From Pseudisothecium myosuroides (lineage: Eukaryota; Streptophyta; Bryopsida; Hypnales; Lembophyllaceae), in assembly GCA_951799445.1 (NCBI GenBank), contig OX637296.1, positions 14,818,001 to 14,882,000 on the forward strand: a stretch of DNA of 64,000 nucleotides. Reading direction: 5' to 3'. The position numbers and the translations under genes were made by a program. Of the stretch, positions 38,321-49,998 are shown in pieces; the first letter of the stretch is position 1; each line of letters opens with the position of its first letter. Under the pieces are notes generated by a model. The model ran no database searches. It was not told where the DNA came from and saw nothing but the letters and a program-made list of their open reading frames with translations.

Positions 38321-39935
38321 TTTCTGTTGCTAAAGCCACCATTACACACCTATTCCACATCTACGTCGGGGCATTCAGATCATCAAGATTAGCAATGCTA
38401 TAACTTTTCTTCAAAGAACAGTAAAACAGATGTAGCCTCCCAGCTGCTCTGGAACAGTCATTCACAAAGGCCAGGTAGTGCCTACAGTACTTCCATTCAG
38501 TTGTCCCACTGAGAAGGCGTGAAATCAGGGGGCCGCCATTGCACGAAAGAACAGGCGACACACGGCGCCCGTAACTCTCGAGGTTCAAACATTTCCGCGC
38601 TCCAGCATTAAAACAAATGCCGTCTCTCAAACTCCTCTCTTCTTTGGTTTGAGCTCAGCGTAAGAAAGGGATTGCTTAACTTTCGGCAGGAAGTACCCGA
38701 ATTAACAGCTACCTCGAGGCTAATTGATAAAAAAAAAAAAAAAAGAAAAAAACGATAGAAACGATTAAGCTACAACACTACCCGTGTAAAAACCATACGG
38801 CATTCGATTGCGAGCAGGCCAAATGCAATCCAATGAAGAATTCACAAATCCACAGGCAGTCTGCCTAAATTTCTAAGCCAAAAGATAATAGCCAATTCGC
38901 GAGATGCCGAAACCACTCCTCTCGATCTTCTCCACTAAACAAACACGCCACAAGTCGGAAATGCAGGCTCCCTCACAGAAACCGCAGATAATACCAGTCA
39001 CGCCACCGCGAAACCAAACCACATGCCAGCGGCGACGAATTCTCCGCAGTTCGCACAGACCGCTTATCCAAATTCTAGGGCAGAGCCACTTAAGCGCGCC
39101 ACCATTCTCCACCACTCCCCATGCAACCTCTCCAAAACCTCGAAAACCTAACGCCGGCGCACCACCACCTCACCGAACCCGAAAATTAACCTCCACTGAC
39201 ACTCCCCGACCACACGCCAGCGCGCAGCTGAGCTTTTGCGGCGGTAAAAACGAGCACAACAACTCTTCCCAAGAAGCTTCACGAACGAGCCACTACGACG
39301 AGTTCCAAAGACGCAATAAGCGCAGCCGTAGAAAACGGAACGAACTTCCAACGGGACTAACTTAGACCGAGCGCGAGAAGCAAAGCCGCGAGTAAGGGTT
39401 TGGAGGGAGTAGTACGTTTTAGGAGCACCATAGCCAGCCAGAAAGCGGGCGACCAGGGAAGCCAGCCAGGGCTGTTGTTGCGGGGGGGAGCCAAGCCAGG
39501 GCTGGCGCCCGAGAGAGAGGAGATGACGGCGTGCCACGGACGGCGCAGTTGGGAAGGTTGACGAACGGCGTAGGGAGTAGGGACGGCGCAGTTGGGGTAG
39601 GAGCACGGCGACCCGGCCCGCTCCGCCCCAGCCGCGCGGTGGTCGCTTGAGGCGCGACAGGGCACCGACACCCGCCGGGGCGACTGCTGCCTGGCGGCCT
39701 GGCCTGGCCGGGGTCTGACGGCGGCGAATCGGCGGGAGGCCGTTCCCGTCTGCGGCAGTTCCCGGCGTCCCTGGGGAATGTATTTGCATGGCCGCGTCGG
39801 GTAGTTTTGGCTCTCTTTGCATGGCTATCATCAGGCCATGGCGAAATGACTAATTTGGGGCCGTACACTCTGTCTGCCTGCCAACTGCCAAATCCCCGCC
39901 TCAGAAGTCCGGCATCAGGAACTTCAGGGCATGTG
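38321..39935 (-). promoter_or_regulatory. RAPTOR upstream region with GC-rich island (38.9-39.9 kb)
   Basis: Immediately 5' of the RAPTOR ATG. The motif TTTAGCAACAG just before AAAATG looks like a splice acceptor, so an intron in the 5' leader with a first exon in the GC-rich island is plausible. The island holds long overlapping open frames on both strands, which I attribute to its base composition. Confidence 0.45.
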
Positions 39936-39939
39936 AATA

Positions 39940-40310
39940 TGGTGCATTGAAACACTATCGAGATAATTTGGTGTCATTTTTGATACTAATAAGTTGGCAC
40001 AGAGGTTGGCACTGGAATGGCCTCTGCTGTCAAAAAAGGCATCACAATAATCTGACCCGACTTTTCTGATGTGGTGCATTGAAACAAAGAGAAGAGTCAC
40101 TCTGGTCATATGACCAACGTGAATGAAAGAGTCTGTTGGGGATAGTTCTACTATCCAAGCCATGCATTGAAACTCTATCAAGATAATTTGGTGCCAACCT
40201 GTGAGCCAACTCAGTGTCAAAGGTGACACTGAAATGGCATTGAAATCACCTCTACTATTTTAGACACAAAAAAGACACAAAAATAATCTGGCCCAACTTT
40301 TTTGAAGTGA
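39940..40310. repeat. Diverged direct duplication of about 140 bp
   Basis: GCATTGAAACACTATCGAGA at about 39943 and GCATTGAAACTCTATCAAGA at about 40163 start two blocks that both run through AATGGC, CACAATAATCTG(A/G)CCC and ACTTTT(C/T)TGA. The stretch 40311-40772 beyond has no gene. Confidence 0.7.
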
Positions 40311-40930
40311 GCCTGCTCTTTTGGCTTCTTCCGCACTAGCGTTGGACTAGTATCATGCAATATCAAAGGCATGAGAACACCTCAGCTTCATACGATGGTT
40401 GTTTCATGTGCATGACAAAGTGAGGTACTTGGAGGTTCATAAAGCAACCAAACTTTGAAAGCATTCTCTCTAATGTGGAGGTACATATTGCTTTTTTCAG
40501 CAAACCCAATGCATTTGTCAATGTAGAAGCGGTGGACACTCTTAGAGCTTTATGTGATTCCAACTTCAAAATTCATATCTAACTAACTTCCGTAAAGGGT
40601 TGAAAATATGAAACTGCTTTCGTTAGATGCCAATTCCATTTAATTCTCAAGGAGAATATATTGAAAAATGTTTCAAGAAGATAAACTTTGCAAAATTGTA
40701 AATAATATGGTAAATGGTCACTTTATGGACCTCCTAATTTACTTGATGGTGATTACAATTCAAGAGTGTTCTCACTAGTAGAAAAACCATGACCAAATCA
40801 ACAGAAAATCAACTGATTTCTATTCATTTCTGTTGTTTAAAGTAGTGTAAGGACTTTCTGTAGAAGCCAACATAATGACCGACCGCTTTCTGTTGATTTG
40901 GATAGTGCAATACCAAATCAACAGAAATTC

Positions 40931-41060
40931 AAGGAATCTAGAATCTTTTTGGAATCTTATGGAATGTTATAGAATCTTTTAGAATCTTTAGGAATCTTTA
41001 GGAATCTTTAGGAATCTTTAGGAATCTTTTAATATTTTGGAATCTTTTAGAATGTTTTTG
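40931..41060 (+). repeat. GGAATCTTTA tandem repeat inside the CACTA element
   Basis: About a dozen 10-12 bp units of (A/G)GAATCTTT(A/T)(A/G), four of them consecutive and perfect at 40981-41030. Confidence 0.88.
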
Positions 41061-41071
41061 TTTCATCGTAG

Positions 41072-41878
41072 TAGGGTAAGGTTAACACATTGAAAACCTT
41101 ACCAATTGCAAGATTATATTGCTTGGATTTCAAAAAGAAAGTATTTTCAACCCTTCTCAAATGATTAATTAGATTTCATCTTTCATAATAAACTTTTTGG
41201 ACAAAAATGTGTAGATCTTACAATTAACTTGTTACTCTCCATAATATGTTGAAGAAATAAGTTGGAAATAAATCAGAAATATTTCAACAAAAGATATTCC
41301 ACATTCATGCTTGGAAAAAATTACAAAAAAAAGTAGAGTATGATTTAAAATACTAAATTGTTAACAATTTAGTTACACAATTGAAAAATTCCAATGCTAA
41401 TGTTTGTAATGTTGTAATAAATAATCTACATTCAATGGTTTTGTATTTTTTGCAAATATTGCAAATTGAATTAAATAAAGGACTTCAAAGTTCATTTTTG
41501 AGTAGAGATTCCTTAATTGCCTAGAAAATAAAACTCCTCATACCTTTCTTCTTAGTACAAATGCAATGATTCTAAGCTTTTCAAGTAAATATAAATCTAA
41601 GAAACCAAGTTGAAATTTTTTATTCTTAAGAAAACGAATTTTTTTTAGTTGTCCGAGTTGCCCATCAAGCAATTAAAATTATATGTAATGCAATAGCTTT
41701 TAATTATGTTCTCAAAAGTTACAAAAATTGTTGCAGCTTACTTGAAGCTACACTTTGACCACATGTTATGTGAGAATTTTAAAGAAAAACAAGAAAAGTC
41801 CCTTTTGTAATAAGTTGCATGTCCACAATTATTGCTAAGTTGCCAAAAAAACGTCATTTGGTACTCTAGGAGTTAAAA
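41072..41878 (+). mobile_element. Partial TTAA-family copy inside the CACTA element (P5)
   Basis: Right part aligns with P4 (blocks AAATACTAAATTGTTAACAA, CCAATGCTAATGTTTGTAAT) and ends CTAGGAGTTAA at 41878; the left border is uncertain. Confidence 0.5.
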
Positions 41879-41949
41879 GACCGTGGTTGGAATTCTATGC
41901 ACAATGAACTTTTTATTCACTTAATCATTCGCAATTTGTTTCTTTTTAA

Positions 41950-42306
41950 AACTTAGCAGACTTTGATGGCCATTTTGGCATAGTAAAATAACTTTTTTCA
42001 AAAAACTTTGAACTAGAAAAAGTTGGTAAATCAAGTTAAGTTTTATCTCCAAAAATCCGTTTGAGATTTCAAGACTCCAATCAAAAGTTATGAACAAATT
42101 TCAGAGAAGGGTTGGAAGGGACATTTTCTTTGACATTTTCAAACATCCCCTCTGAAATTTGTCCATAACTTTTAATTGGAGTCTCCAAATCTCAAACGAA
42201 TTTTTGGAGATGAAACTTAACTTGATTTGCCAACTTTTTTTAGTTCAAAGTTTTTTGAAAAAAGTTATTTTCCTATGCCTAAATGGTCGCCAAAGTCTGC
42301 TGAGTT
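41950..42306. repeat. 357-bp long palindrome (fold-back F2) inside the CACTA element
   Basis: AACTTAGCAGACTTTGATGG (41950) matches the complement of CAAAGTCTGCTGAGTT ending at 42306; pairing continues inwards through about 155 bp per arm to a loop near 42105-42150. It would fold into a long hairpin if transcribed. Confidence 0.85.
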
Positions 42307-42364
42307 AGAAAACACAGAATTCTAAATGCATAAGTAAGAAAAAAATATATACATTTCACATGTG

Positions 42365-42528
42365 ATTATAAGTTTGGTGTGTTGGTTCGAGCTTTCGGTT
42401 ACCAAGCCCGAGGTCTTGGGTTCAAATCCCATGGGCGACCGGTGATTGTGAGGGCTGCCCGAAATTTCCGGGCAGCATAAAAAAATTCTTTTCTGCTGCC
42501 CGGAAATTTCGGGCAGCAAAAAAAAAAT

Positions 42529-42568
<40 letters not shown>
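42365..42568 (+). mobile_element. tRNA-derived SINE-like sequence with poly-T tract
   Basis: A-box-like TGGTGTGTTGG (42375-42385) and a perfect B-box GGTTCAAATCC (42419-42429), 33 bp apart, are followed by two inverted copies of GCTGCCCGAAATTTCCGGGC and a 37-base T run (42532-42568). The cloverleaf is imperfect, so I do not call a functional tRNA. Confidence 0.55.
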
Positions 42569-42692
42569 CTCCTTGGAATTGACCAAATCAACAGAAATAA
42601 TCAACAGATTTCAGTTGATGATCAACGCGACCAAATCAACAGAAAAAAACAACACTTTTCTGTTGATTTGGACGTTGAGTTTTCTGCTAGTG

Positions 42693-45639
42693 TCTTTACC
42701 TCTAACTTCCCACCAGAATAATTGTGATCCTAAGGTGGGCATAAATATAAGGTAAGTCTACATATAATTGACACTAATAGAGCTAAGATTATTTATTATC
42801 ATTAAACATAAATTAGTTTTATTAGATTTTATTGGTAAATAAAAGAGGATTCCAATACACTTGTTTAGTTTTTTGTATTAATGCATAGTTTTATGTATAG
42901 GTTTGCGTACCTCAAACGTATTAGAATTCTAGATTAAAATGGTAGGATATTTTATTTATCTTATAACTATTTCAGATCCTTTAATTGAAGTAAGACTATA
43001 TTAGTTTTTATAAAGTACAAGATTGACATCTAATATCAAAGATTTAATAATTAGCTTCACAGTTCATACAAAAAATGGAACATCACAAAATGAAGTGTGT
43101 TTTTTTCACTTTGAAAACTATCATCAATGAAGTGCAGGATTGGCAATACTCTACCGAATTTTGAGTGTTTTTTCAAAATTAATTTTTTTAATATGCTAAA
43201 AATAGAATTATTTGCAATATCTTTTTTCAACAGAAATTATTGAAAAAAATTTACCAAAATTTGTTGGCATCTATTTTTAGAATTATTGCCTACCAAACTT
43301 GCCTTCACAAGCAATAATATCTTGCAATCTACATAGTCAAAGTTTTTAAAATTTCTTCCACACATTTTCATGCTAATCTAGTGCAAAATATTATAGTTAA
43401 ATATGCAAAAAAAATCTTCAAATAAATTCTTGATGCATTAGAAATGGCAGTTTGGAAGTGATTTTATAAAACATAATTAAAAATGTGATAATTCTGAAAT
43501 ACATTTTGAGTTTTAGGGATCAAATAAATTTACCAAAACTTCTAACAAATTATTATTATACATGACGTACATGCAATTAACATTCTAGACTAGAAGGTCC
43601 AAGTACCTTTTTTCCTTCAAAAAAGGTATCCATCTTCTAACATTGTTATCTTCATGATTCCCCATCATTTAGAAATTTGATCTTTTATACTATGAAGCCC
43701 AATATTCCTAATTCTAATTACATTGATTTATTATATTATTGTAAATATCAAATTAGTAGAACAAAATTATTTTTTTTGATGAAATTATTAGTGCAATAAA
43801 TATTTCAATTTGTATCAATTTAAACATATTACAAATAGTGTGACTTCAATGGTGACTTTTGCCTTAATAGGATAAATTGGTGTACTTAGATAAATCAGAG
43901 TACTTGATAAGCAATTGACATGTGACTTTAGTAATTATACAAGAAGAAACATAAGTAAAAACTCACCATCAAGGTTTCATTAGGAAATTTGACCCTTTAT
44001 ATTGTAGAGTTTTGACCTTATGTATCATGAATTGCCTCAAGATGGAAGGCAATGAACATCAAGGCAAATGACAAGTGATAGGCAAGTTACAAACATTCAT
44101 ATTATAAGTAGTAACAACTTTAGGAGTGACATATATAGATTCTTTACAGACAATCACGTAATTATAATACTTATACTAGTAACATGTGTAAATTCTATGC
44201 AACATAGGTATTCTAAACATTGTATGTATTTAGTGTCATTTACACAAATTGTCAACTACGTTAAATTTTGTCAAGTATTATAATTAATTTAGACTAATGT
44301 TTTATACCACTATTGAAATATTTTCAATAATATAGAAGTGAATTTAGGTGATATTATTTGTAAAATATATACAAATAGTGCCACTTGTAAAGTTATCTTT
44401 GTAACAATATGTACCATATGACACTGAATACATTTTTTGTGTAACTGTGATAGCTTTGGTGGTGACATGAATAGAGAAGATGAAGAGTGACAATTATGGA
44501 GACTTGGAGTATAAATGGCATCGTTTCTTCAGTGCAGCCATAAATAGTAGCCATTAGTGACAAGCATCATACAAGGAACCTAGGGCATGAATAATGACAT
44601 CAAGTCTACCTTTCAAGGCATGATTAGAAGCATCCATTTACTTGTGGAGCATTTGGTCAAAAGATAAAGAAAAGTAGAGACTTGGGGTATAAATAGTAGC
44701 ATCTCACCTTTCAGAGTATGAATAGTGGCATTCAATGGCAAGTTAAAGAACCATATCAAGGACTTGGGGCATGAATAATTGCATTTGAAAAACTTTCAAG
44801 GCACAACTAATGGGATTAATGGCATCCAGTGAAAAATTAACATCTAGCCACAAGATGAAAATCAAAATATAAACTTTGTTGCATGACGAATGGCATCTTT
44901 CCACATCAAAGCATGAATATCAACATCCAATGACAAGATACACATTAGATGACAAGTCAAGATGAAACTCATGAAGGCATAAATTAAAGAGCGACATCAA
45001 CCCCATCTTTCAAAGGCATGGATTATATAATCTAATAATAAAGTGAATATGATGTGGCTTGTTGAATAGTCAAGATGGGAACTTATAGCATTTCATTTGG
45101 CCTCTACAACCTTTTGAAGACACAAATATCACTTAGCCAATATCCAATGAGTTGAATTTGGGTATGAACAGTGGCAATTGTCTACCTAATTTTATGATGT
45201 GACTAGGAGCATGACATTATTCTACGAAGATGTTACAATGAACACCTTGCATGACATTTAATGACTTGATAAACAATGACAATAGAAACTTAGGGCATGA
45301 ATAGTAGCAATTGCCTACTCCCATGACACAACATCCAATGACTTGATGAAAAGTCACATTGGAGATTTGGAATATGAAGATTGGCCTTTGCATGCCTTTC
45401 AAGGCATAAATAGTGGCAACATGGTGCAGATTTGCACATGGGTCATAAGCAATTATTATAATAATAAATCCTCCACATCCGTAATGTTCTTATATTTAAA
45501 ACATCAAATTCTTAAATTTTAAAAACTATTAATTATTAATGCAAACACTAAACTAGTATCTCAACTTTAATAAAATATTTGGCATTCCATATCAACTCTA
45601 ATAGTTGAATATATGAGTAGCATTGGTTTACCTTGCATA
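42693..45639. other. AT-rich intergenic DNA with degenerate tandem repeats
   Basis: No gene. From about 44460 to 45420 a degenerate 60-120 bp motif recurs (GACTTGGGGTATAAATAGTA, GGCATGAATAATGACATCAA, CCTTTCAAGGCATGAT), which looks like an old satellite-like array. Confidence 0.5.
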
Positions 45640-47170
45640 GTATCTCTTAAGAACATTGTGGGATGGATACTTGGGTTCATGGCACAATCGAGGGTACAAT
45701 AGAGAACAATCACAATGGAGATTTGGGGCTAAAAGAAAAGCATCCACCTCCAAAAAGTAATACAATAGCATTCCGGATCATCGAGTCATAGAGTTTGCTT
45801 ACACTTTTTAATTCCTTCTGAAAGTAGAGTCTATGAAATTATAAGGCCTTACTATTCATATTGATAATTACAACTTAAAAATATTTTGATTGTTTGATTG
45901 TTTGGCATCAAATAGAAGAATCCAACAGAAGCATCCATCTAGTGAACAAGTCACAATCAGGGTTTTTTTTTGGGCGTTTAAGTGCCAGACTCTAGTGTCG
46001 TGGCTTGTTCAGAGAGGTGTAATTCTGGAGGGACCACCCTGTATTCCTCGCATGGTGACTGCTACAGTCCAAAACAAAAATGATGGTCACAATCATGGCA
46101 ACTTGGAACTCAAGTAGAAGCATCCACCTACCAAGAATATTATAATAGCATCTAGATTCATTGGGTCATAGAATTTGTGTACGGCCTTTGACTCCTTGTA
46201 CATGCAAAGTCCACAAAATTATAGGACCTTGTAATTCATATTGACAATGACTCCTAAAAATATTTAGATTATTTGATTGATTGGCATCTAATAGAAGAAT
46301 CAAAAGGAAGCATCCATCTAGTAAACAATCATAATGGAAACTTGGAACTCAAATAGAAGCATCCACCCATTAAAAATAGGTCATTGTGCCTCTTGTACCA
46401 TTGAATTTGCATGCAGTCTACATTGACGCAAAGTCCATGTCAATGTTCTTTCCCGCTGAGAACTAGAATAATTCTTTTTCTAAATTACTTTTAAAATCTT
46501 GCCAAGTTATTTTTAAAATCAAAATTTTTTTAATATACATCAAAGAGTTTGGTAAGATTGGTGAATGGAAGAGCCTTGGATTGTTCTATCTGACCAAAGT
46601 TCTCTAAAAAAAATTAATTTAAAAAAAAAATTGAAACAAAAACATAAATAATTAAGAATGATGAAAACTCGTGCCTACTTGTCTTGTCTTGAACTGCCTA
46701 TTTCAAAGAAAATCTAATATCCTAGCAAAGAATTTTTAATATTATATAATTTTTTTGTTTGTAAATTCAAACCAAAAGCGTTGGTATCTTGACCTTTGAA
46801 AACATTGTAAACCACTATATAGTTTCTTGTTTTGACCCAAAAAAAAAAAAGCAACACATGTAAATAGAAACTAGTATGAATAAAAATATTAATAAAAAAC
46901 AATTTTCTATCTATACATGTCTTGTGTGGCAAAACCTTGAATGTTTACAAAATGCATGTTCATACATGGATTTATAGCACGATAGTGAATAATTACAATG
47001 AAGACTTGGAGCTCAAAAAGAAGCATTCGCTTAGTAAACAGTCACGATGGGGACTTAGAACTCAAATTGAAACATCCATCCTCCAAGAATCATACAATAA
47101 CATTTTGGTTCACTGGATCGTAGAGTTTGCGTGTGGTACTTGATTTCTTTCAGAAGCACAGTCCTTTCAT
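45640..47170 (+). repeat. Tandem array of AGAAGCATCCACCT units
   Basis: Units of roughly 200-300 bp contain TAGAAGCATCCACCTACCAA, CACTGGATCGTAGAGTTT-like and GATTGTTTGGCATCAAATAG blocks. The order is units, a CTTGCCAAGTTATTTTTAAA block (46490-46530), a GAACTGCCTATTTCAAAGAA block (46690-46930), then more units. The reverse complement of the same set is at 61.5-62.75 kb. Confidence 0.75.
45960..46085 (-). mobile_element. 126-bp retroposon insertion with 10-bp target duplication
   Basis: Bracketed by GTCACAATCA at 45950-45959 and 46086-46095. On the minus strand it ends ACGCCCAAAAAAAAA, an A9 tail. Neighbouring array units lack it and serve as empty sites. Confidence 0.78.
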
Positions 47171-48671
47171 ATTGACTTTTGTATGGAGAATTTTCTAAAA
47201 GACAAATTTATTTAAAGAACATTCAAATTGAACAAAAAATTCAAAAAAATAGTGACCAAAAAAATGCTTAATTGGGTCACTAGGTTAAAAAAATTTAGGG
47301 ATAATTTAACATGAATTTTCTAAAAAAGAGTTCTTTAAATTTGGATAAGTCCTATGTACAAGTCATGGAGTATTTTCCTAGTTATTTGGCCTCCCAAGCA
47401 AAAAAAATTGAAATTCATCAAGTTATTACTTGTAACAAATTAAGAGAGGTCAAATCTTTATAATGTAATTTATGTAGGTTATAATAATCAAGGGTGAGTG
47501 CTCAAAACCTAACACTTATTAGTAATTAAAGGTGCACATATAGAAATATAATAATTTTAAAAATTCCATTGGCAACAATATGATTGGAACATAATTAATA
47601 CCATATCCAAATAGCAATTTCTACAATTCTTTGCCAAATATTTGATTCTTTAAACATTCAGATATATTTTGAATTGAATTATTTTGTAAGATTATTTTTC
47701 TATTAAAAATTTGAAAATTAATTCGTCAAAAAATTTGGCATCTATTCATAGAAAAAAATCCAACCAAAGTTTTTAACAAAGCCCAATAGTGGGTTGTTGA
47801 ATGCACTAAATATGAAGCTTTGCTAAACCTTCTCAATAGATTTGAGTTTGGAACTATGATGACCAATTGCTTTAGAATATAGTTTGAAATAGGTGCAAAT
47901 AACTTCAAATGCTTCTATTATAATTGAAAATTCCACTCTTTGAGGTGGTTGCTTTAGTAGATACTTCTAATCACAAGCATCATATTGATTGCATCCATAT
48001 GGAATGCCAATCTAGGACTCTTGAGATATCTTATGTATCATTGGAGTGTGATTGATAAACCACACACATACACACACACTTGTGAACAATTTATATTAAT
48101 TATGAGAATATGTGCTTCCATTTTGTAAATTCAACCTTAATAAATGTTATTTGTGTCATTTTTATCAATATAGTAATTCTCTTAGTTTGTCCATATGAAT
48201 AACTATGTATATGTGCAATAACCATCGTTTCTTTTTCATAAGCAATTCATTTCTTAAACTCCAAGTTCTTTGTTCAATTGTACAACCTAAAACACCGAAA
48301 TTAAGTCATAAAGGTAGAAGCACCAGTAGTCAACCCCGCCCAATACCCAACCTGTAGGGGTGTAATATTTCCAACCAAGGCTCATATGTGTGTTTTATGG
48401 TCCTTTTCAAGGTTGGGACTGATAAGGTTATGACACATGTCCCTAAGAAGTGAGCAAGAAAGTAGTAAGTAGTAAGTGGGAAATTAGTTTTCGAATGACT
48501 GGAATTGGAAGACTCTAGACATTGACTATTGGTGAAACGCACTTTTCAGCTCCCAAAATTCACTGTAAATTCGATTTTGGAAATAAAATTCTGAAAATTT
48601 TGCAATCCCCATATCAGTCCTATCTTTCTACATGGGAAAATTTTCCACCACCTCTTACTGTGCACAATCTA
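47171..48671. other. AT-rich intergenic DNA, no gene seen
   Basis: Only short frames without coding character; a small CA/TA microsatellite at about 48060-48080. Confidence 0.55.
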
Positions 48672-48973
48672 AGGTAGGTGGCTCTAAAACCAACTTGGCT
48701 CTAAAAGCGACCTCTAACACAGAGGTACATTTTACTTTCTTCAATGTACAGACAGTGTACATTTCAAGAGGGGGTCGCTTCAGAAACGATTGTGTTTCAA
48801 CTTCAAAAATTTGTAACTAATTCCACGAAGGTCCAAAAAATATGAAACGACTTACATTAGATGCCAATTCCATTTTCCTTCCTACCAAAATTTACTGAAA
48901 ATTGTTTCAAGGAATTTAGCTTCCCCCAAAATGCAATCAGCTCTTAAAGTGTCGCTTTTAGAGCCACCTACCT
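48672..48973. mobile_element. 302-bp mariner-like MITE (C3)
   Basis: AGGTAGGTGGCTCT...AGAGCCACCTACCT flanked by TA; inverted orientation relative to C1 and the same length. Confidence 0.87.
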
Positions 48974-49329
48974 TACTCCAAAATTCCTTCAATGATGGAC
49001 TATTTGCTTCTACCTTAATTTACTGATTTCACTCGGCTGATTTTACTCTACCTCCCAGATCTCCCCGTTCATTGACCAACCGGGGCTTTGTCACCAGCCG
49101 GCGACCAGTGCATTAAATTTCCGCGACCCTAAACCACGCTGAACCCTGAATACCTGATGTACTATGCCTGATTTCGCAGCCCCCGCCTGCCATTGATGAT
49201 GCTCTTAGCTACATCAGACCCAGCTCATATCCTGCTGGCGGGCCTCCCTCTGCGTTCTGTCTGTCTCTGCGCCTTCTTGATAAGTTAACTGAAGAGGAGA
49301 ACTGAAAGGGTGGCAATCTTTGTGGGAAT
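48974..49329. other. GC-richer patch, possible gene relic
   Basis: Composition rises over about 49060-49290 but no frame is long or recognisable. I see no splice-consistent exon. Confidence 0.3.
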
Positions 49330-49345
49330 GATGGTACCCTGTTAT

Positions 49346-49390
49346 TTTTATTTTTATTTTTTGACACAAATGAAACGAAATTCCATTGCA
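49346..49390 (-). mobile_element. 45-bp truncated retroposon with perfect 16-bp target duplication
   Basis: GATGGTACCCTGTTAT occurs at 49330-49345 and 49391-49406. Between them, read on the minus strand, are TGCAATGGAATTTCG, TTTCATTTGTGTC and an A-rich tail. Confidence 0.88.
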
Positions 49391-49707
49391 GATGGTACCC
49401 TGTTATCATAACTGACTTGAGTAGGCCAATTCTGAAGTTCTGATCTTATGGTAAGCTTACCATAAACCTGCAGAGGTCAGGTTGGAATTCAGTGTCCTTG
49501 GTACTACCATACCAAATGTACAGTACTTTGACTGCCCATTGCCAACCATGATACAGAAACTTAACCCAGAGTTAACAACTTTTTATTAAGGGGAGAGGTA
49601 ATTACAGATACTTTAAATCAACAGAATCAGGATCACAGCTACTTTATTAGTACCATAAACTGAGTGGGTTCTGTCTGTGAAAATGTTGGCAGGTGTTTGA
49701 ACGATTA

Positions 49708-49998
49708 AGGTAACTTAGTGTGCTCTTCAAGTGACCATTTAAGAGCTGATTGCCTTTTCGGGGAAGCTAAACTCCTGGAAACAATTTTCAGTAAATTTTT
49801 GAAGGAAGGAAAATGGAATTGGCATCCAACATAAGTCGTTTTATGTTTTTTGGACCTTTGCGGATTTAGTTATGAATTTTTTAAGTTGAAACCTAGTAGT
49901 CACTAAAAGTGACCCCCTCCTGGAATGTACATTGTTGGTACATTGAAAAAAGCAAAATGTACCTCTGTGTTAGAGGTCGCTTTTAGAGCCGAATCCCT
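49708..49998. mobile_element. Mariner-like MITE (C4)
   Basis: Starts TA|AGGTAACTTAGTGTGCTC, shares all internal blocks with C1, and runs directly into the TTAA element at 49999. Confidence 0.75.

Larger units (their letters stand above)
40773..42692. mobile_element. Non-autonomous CACTA (En/Spm-type) transposon, 1920 bp
   Basis: Left end CACTAGTAGAAAAACC (40773), right end the complement of CACTAGCAGAAAAC (to 42692), with 3-bp target duplication TCT at 40770-40772 and 42693-42695. Subterminal repeats of ACCAAATCAACAGAAA in both orientations (about 40791, 40911, 42582, 42630, 42658) are typical binding sites for a CACTA transposase. The interior has no transposase frame; it holds a tandem array, a TTAA-family piece, a long palindrome and a tRNA-like SINE head. 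Confidence 0.92.

Noticed and set aside
39148..39831. 227-codon ATG frame on the minus strand
   Set aside because: Arg/Pro/Ala-rich low-complexity translation in a GC-rich island with equally long frames on the other strand; fits promoter/leader better than a protein. Kept only as a finding.
42375..42445. Functional tRNA gene
   Set aside because: A- and B-boxes are present but the acceptor and anticodon stems do not pair properly; a SINE head fits better.
42322..42604. Poly-lysine frames on the minus strand
   Set aside because: Produced by the 37-base T run inside the CACTA element.
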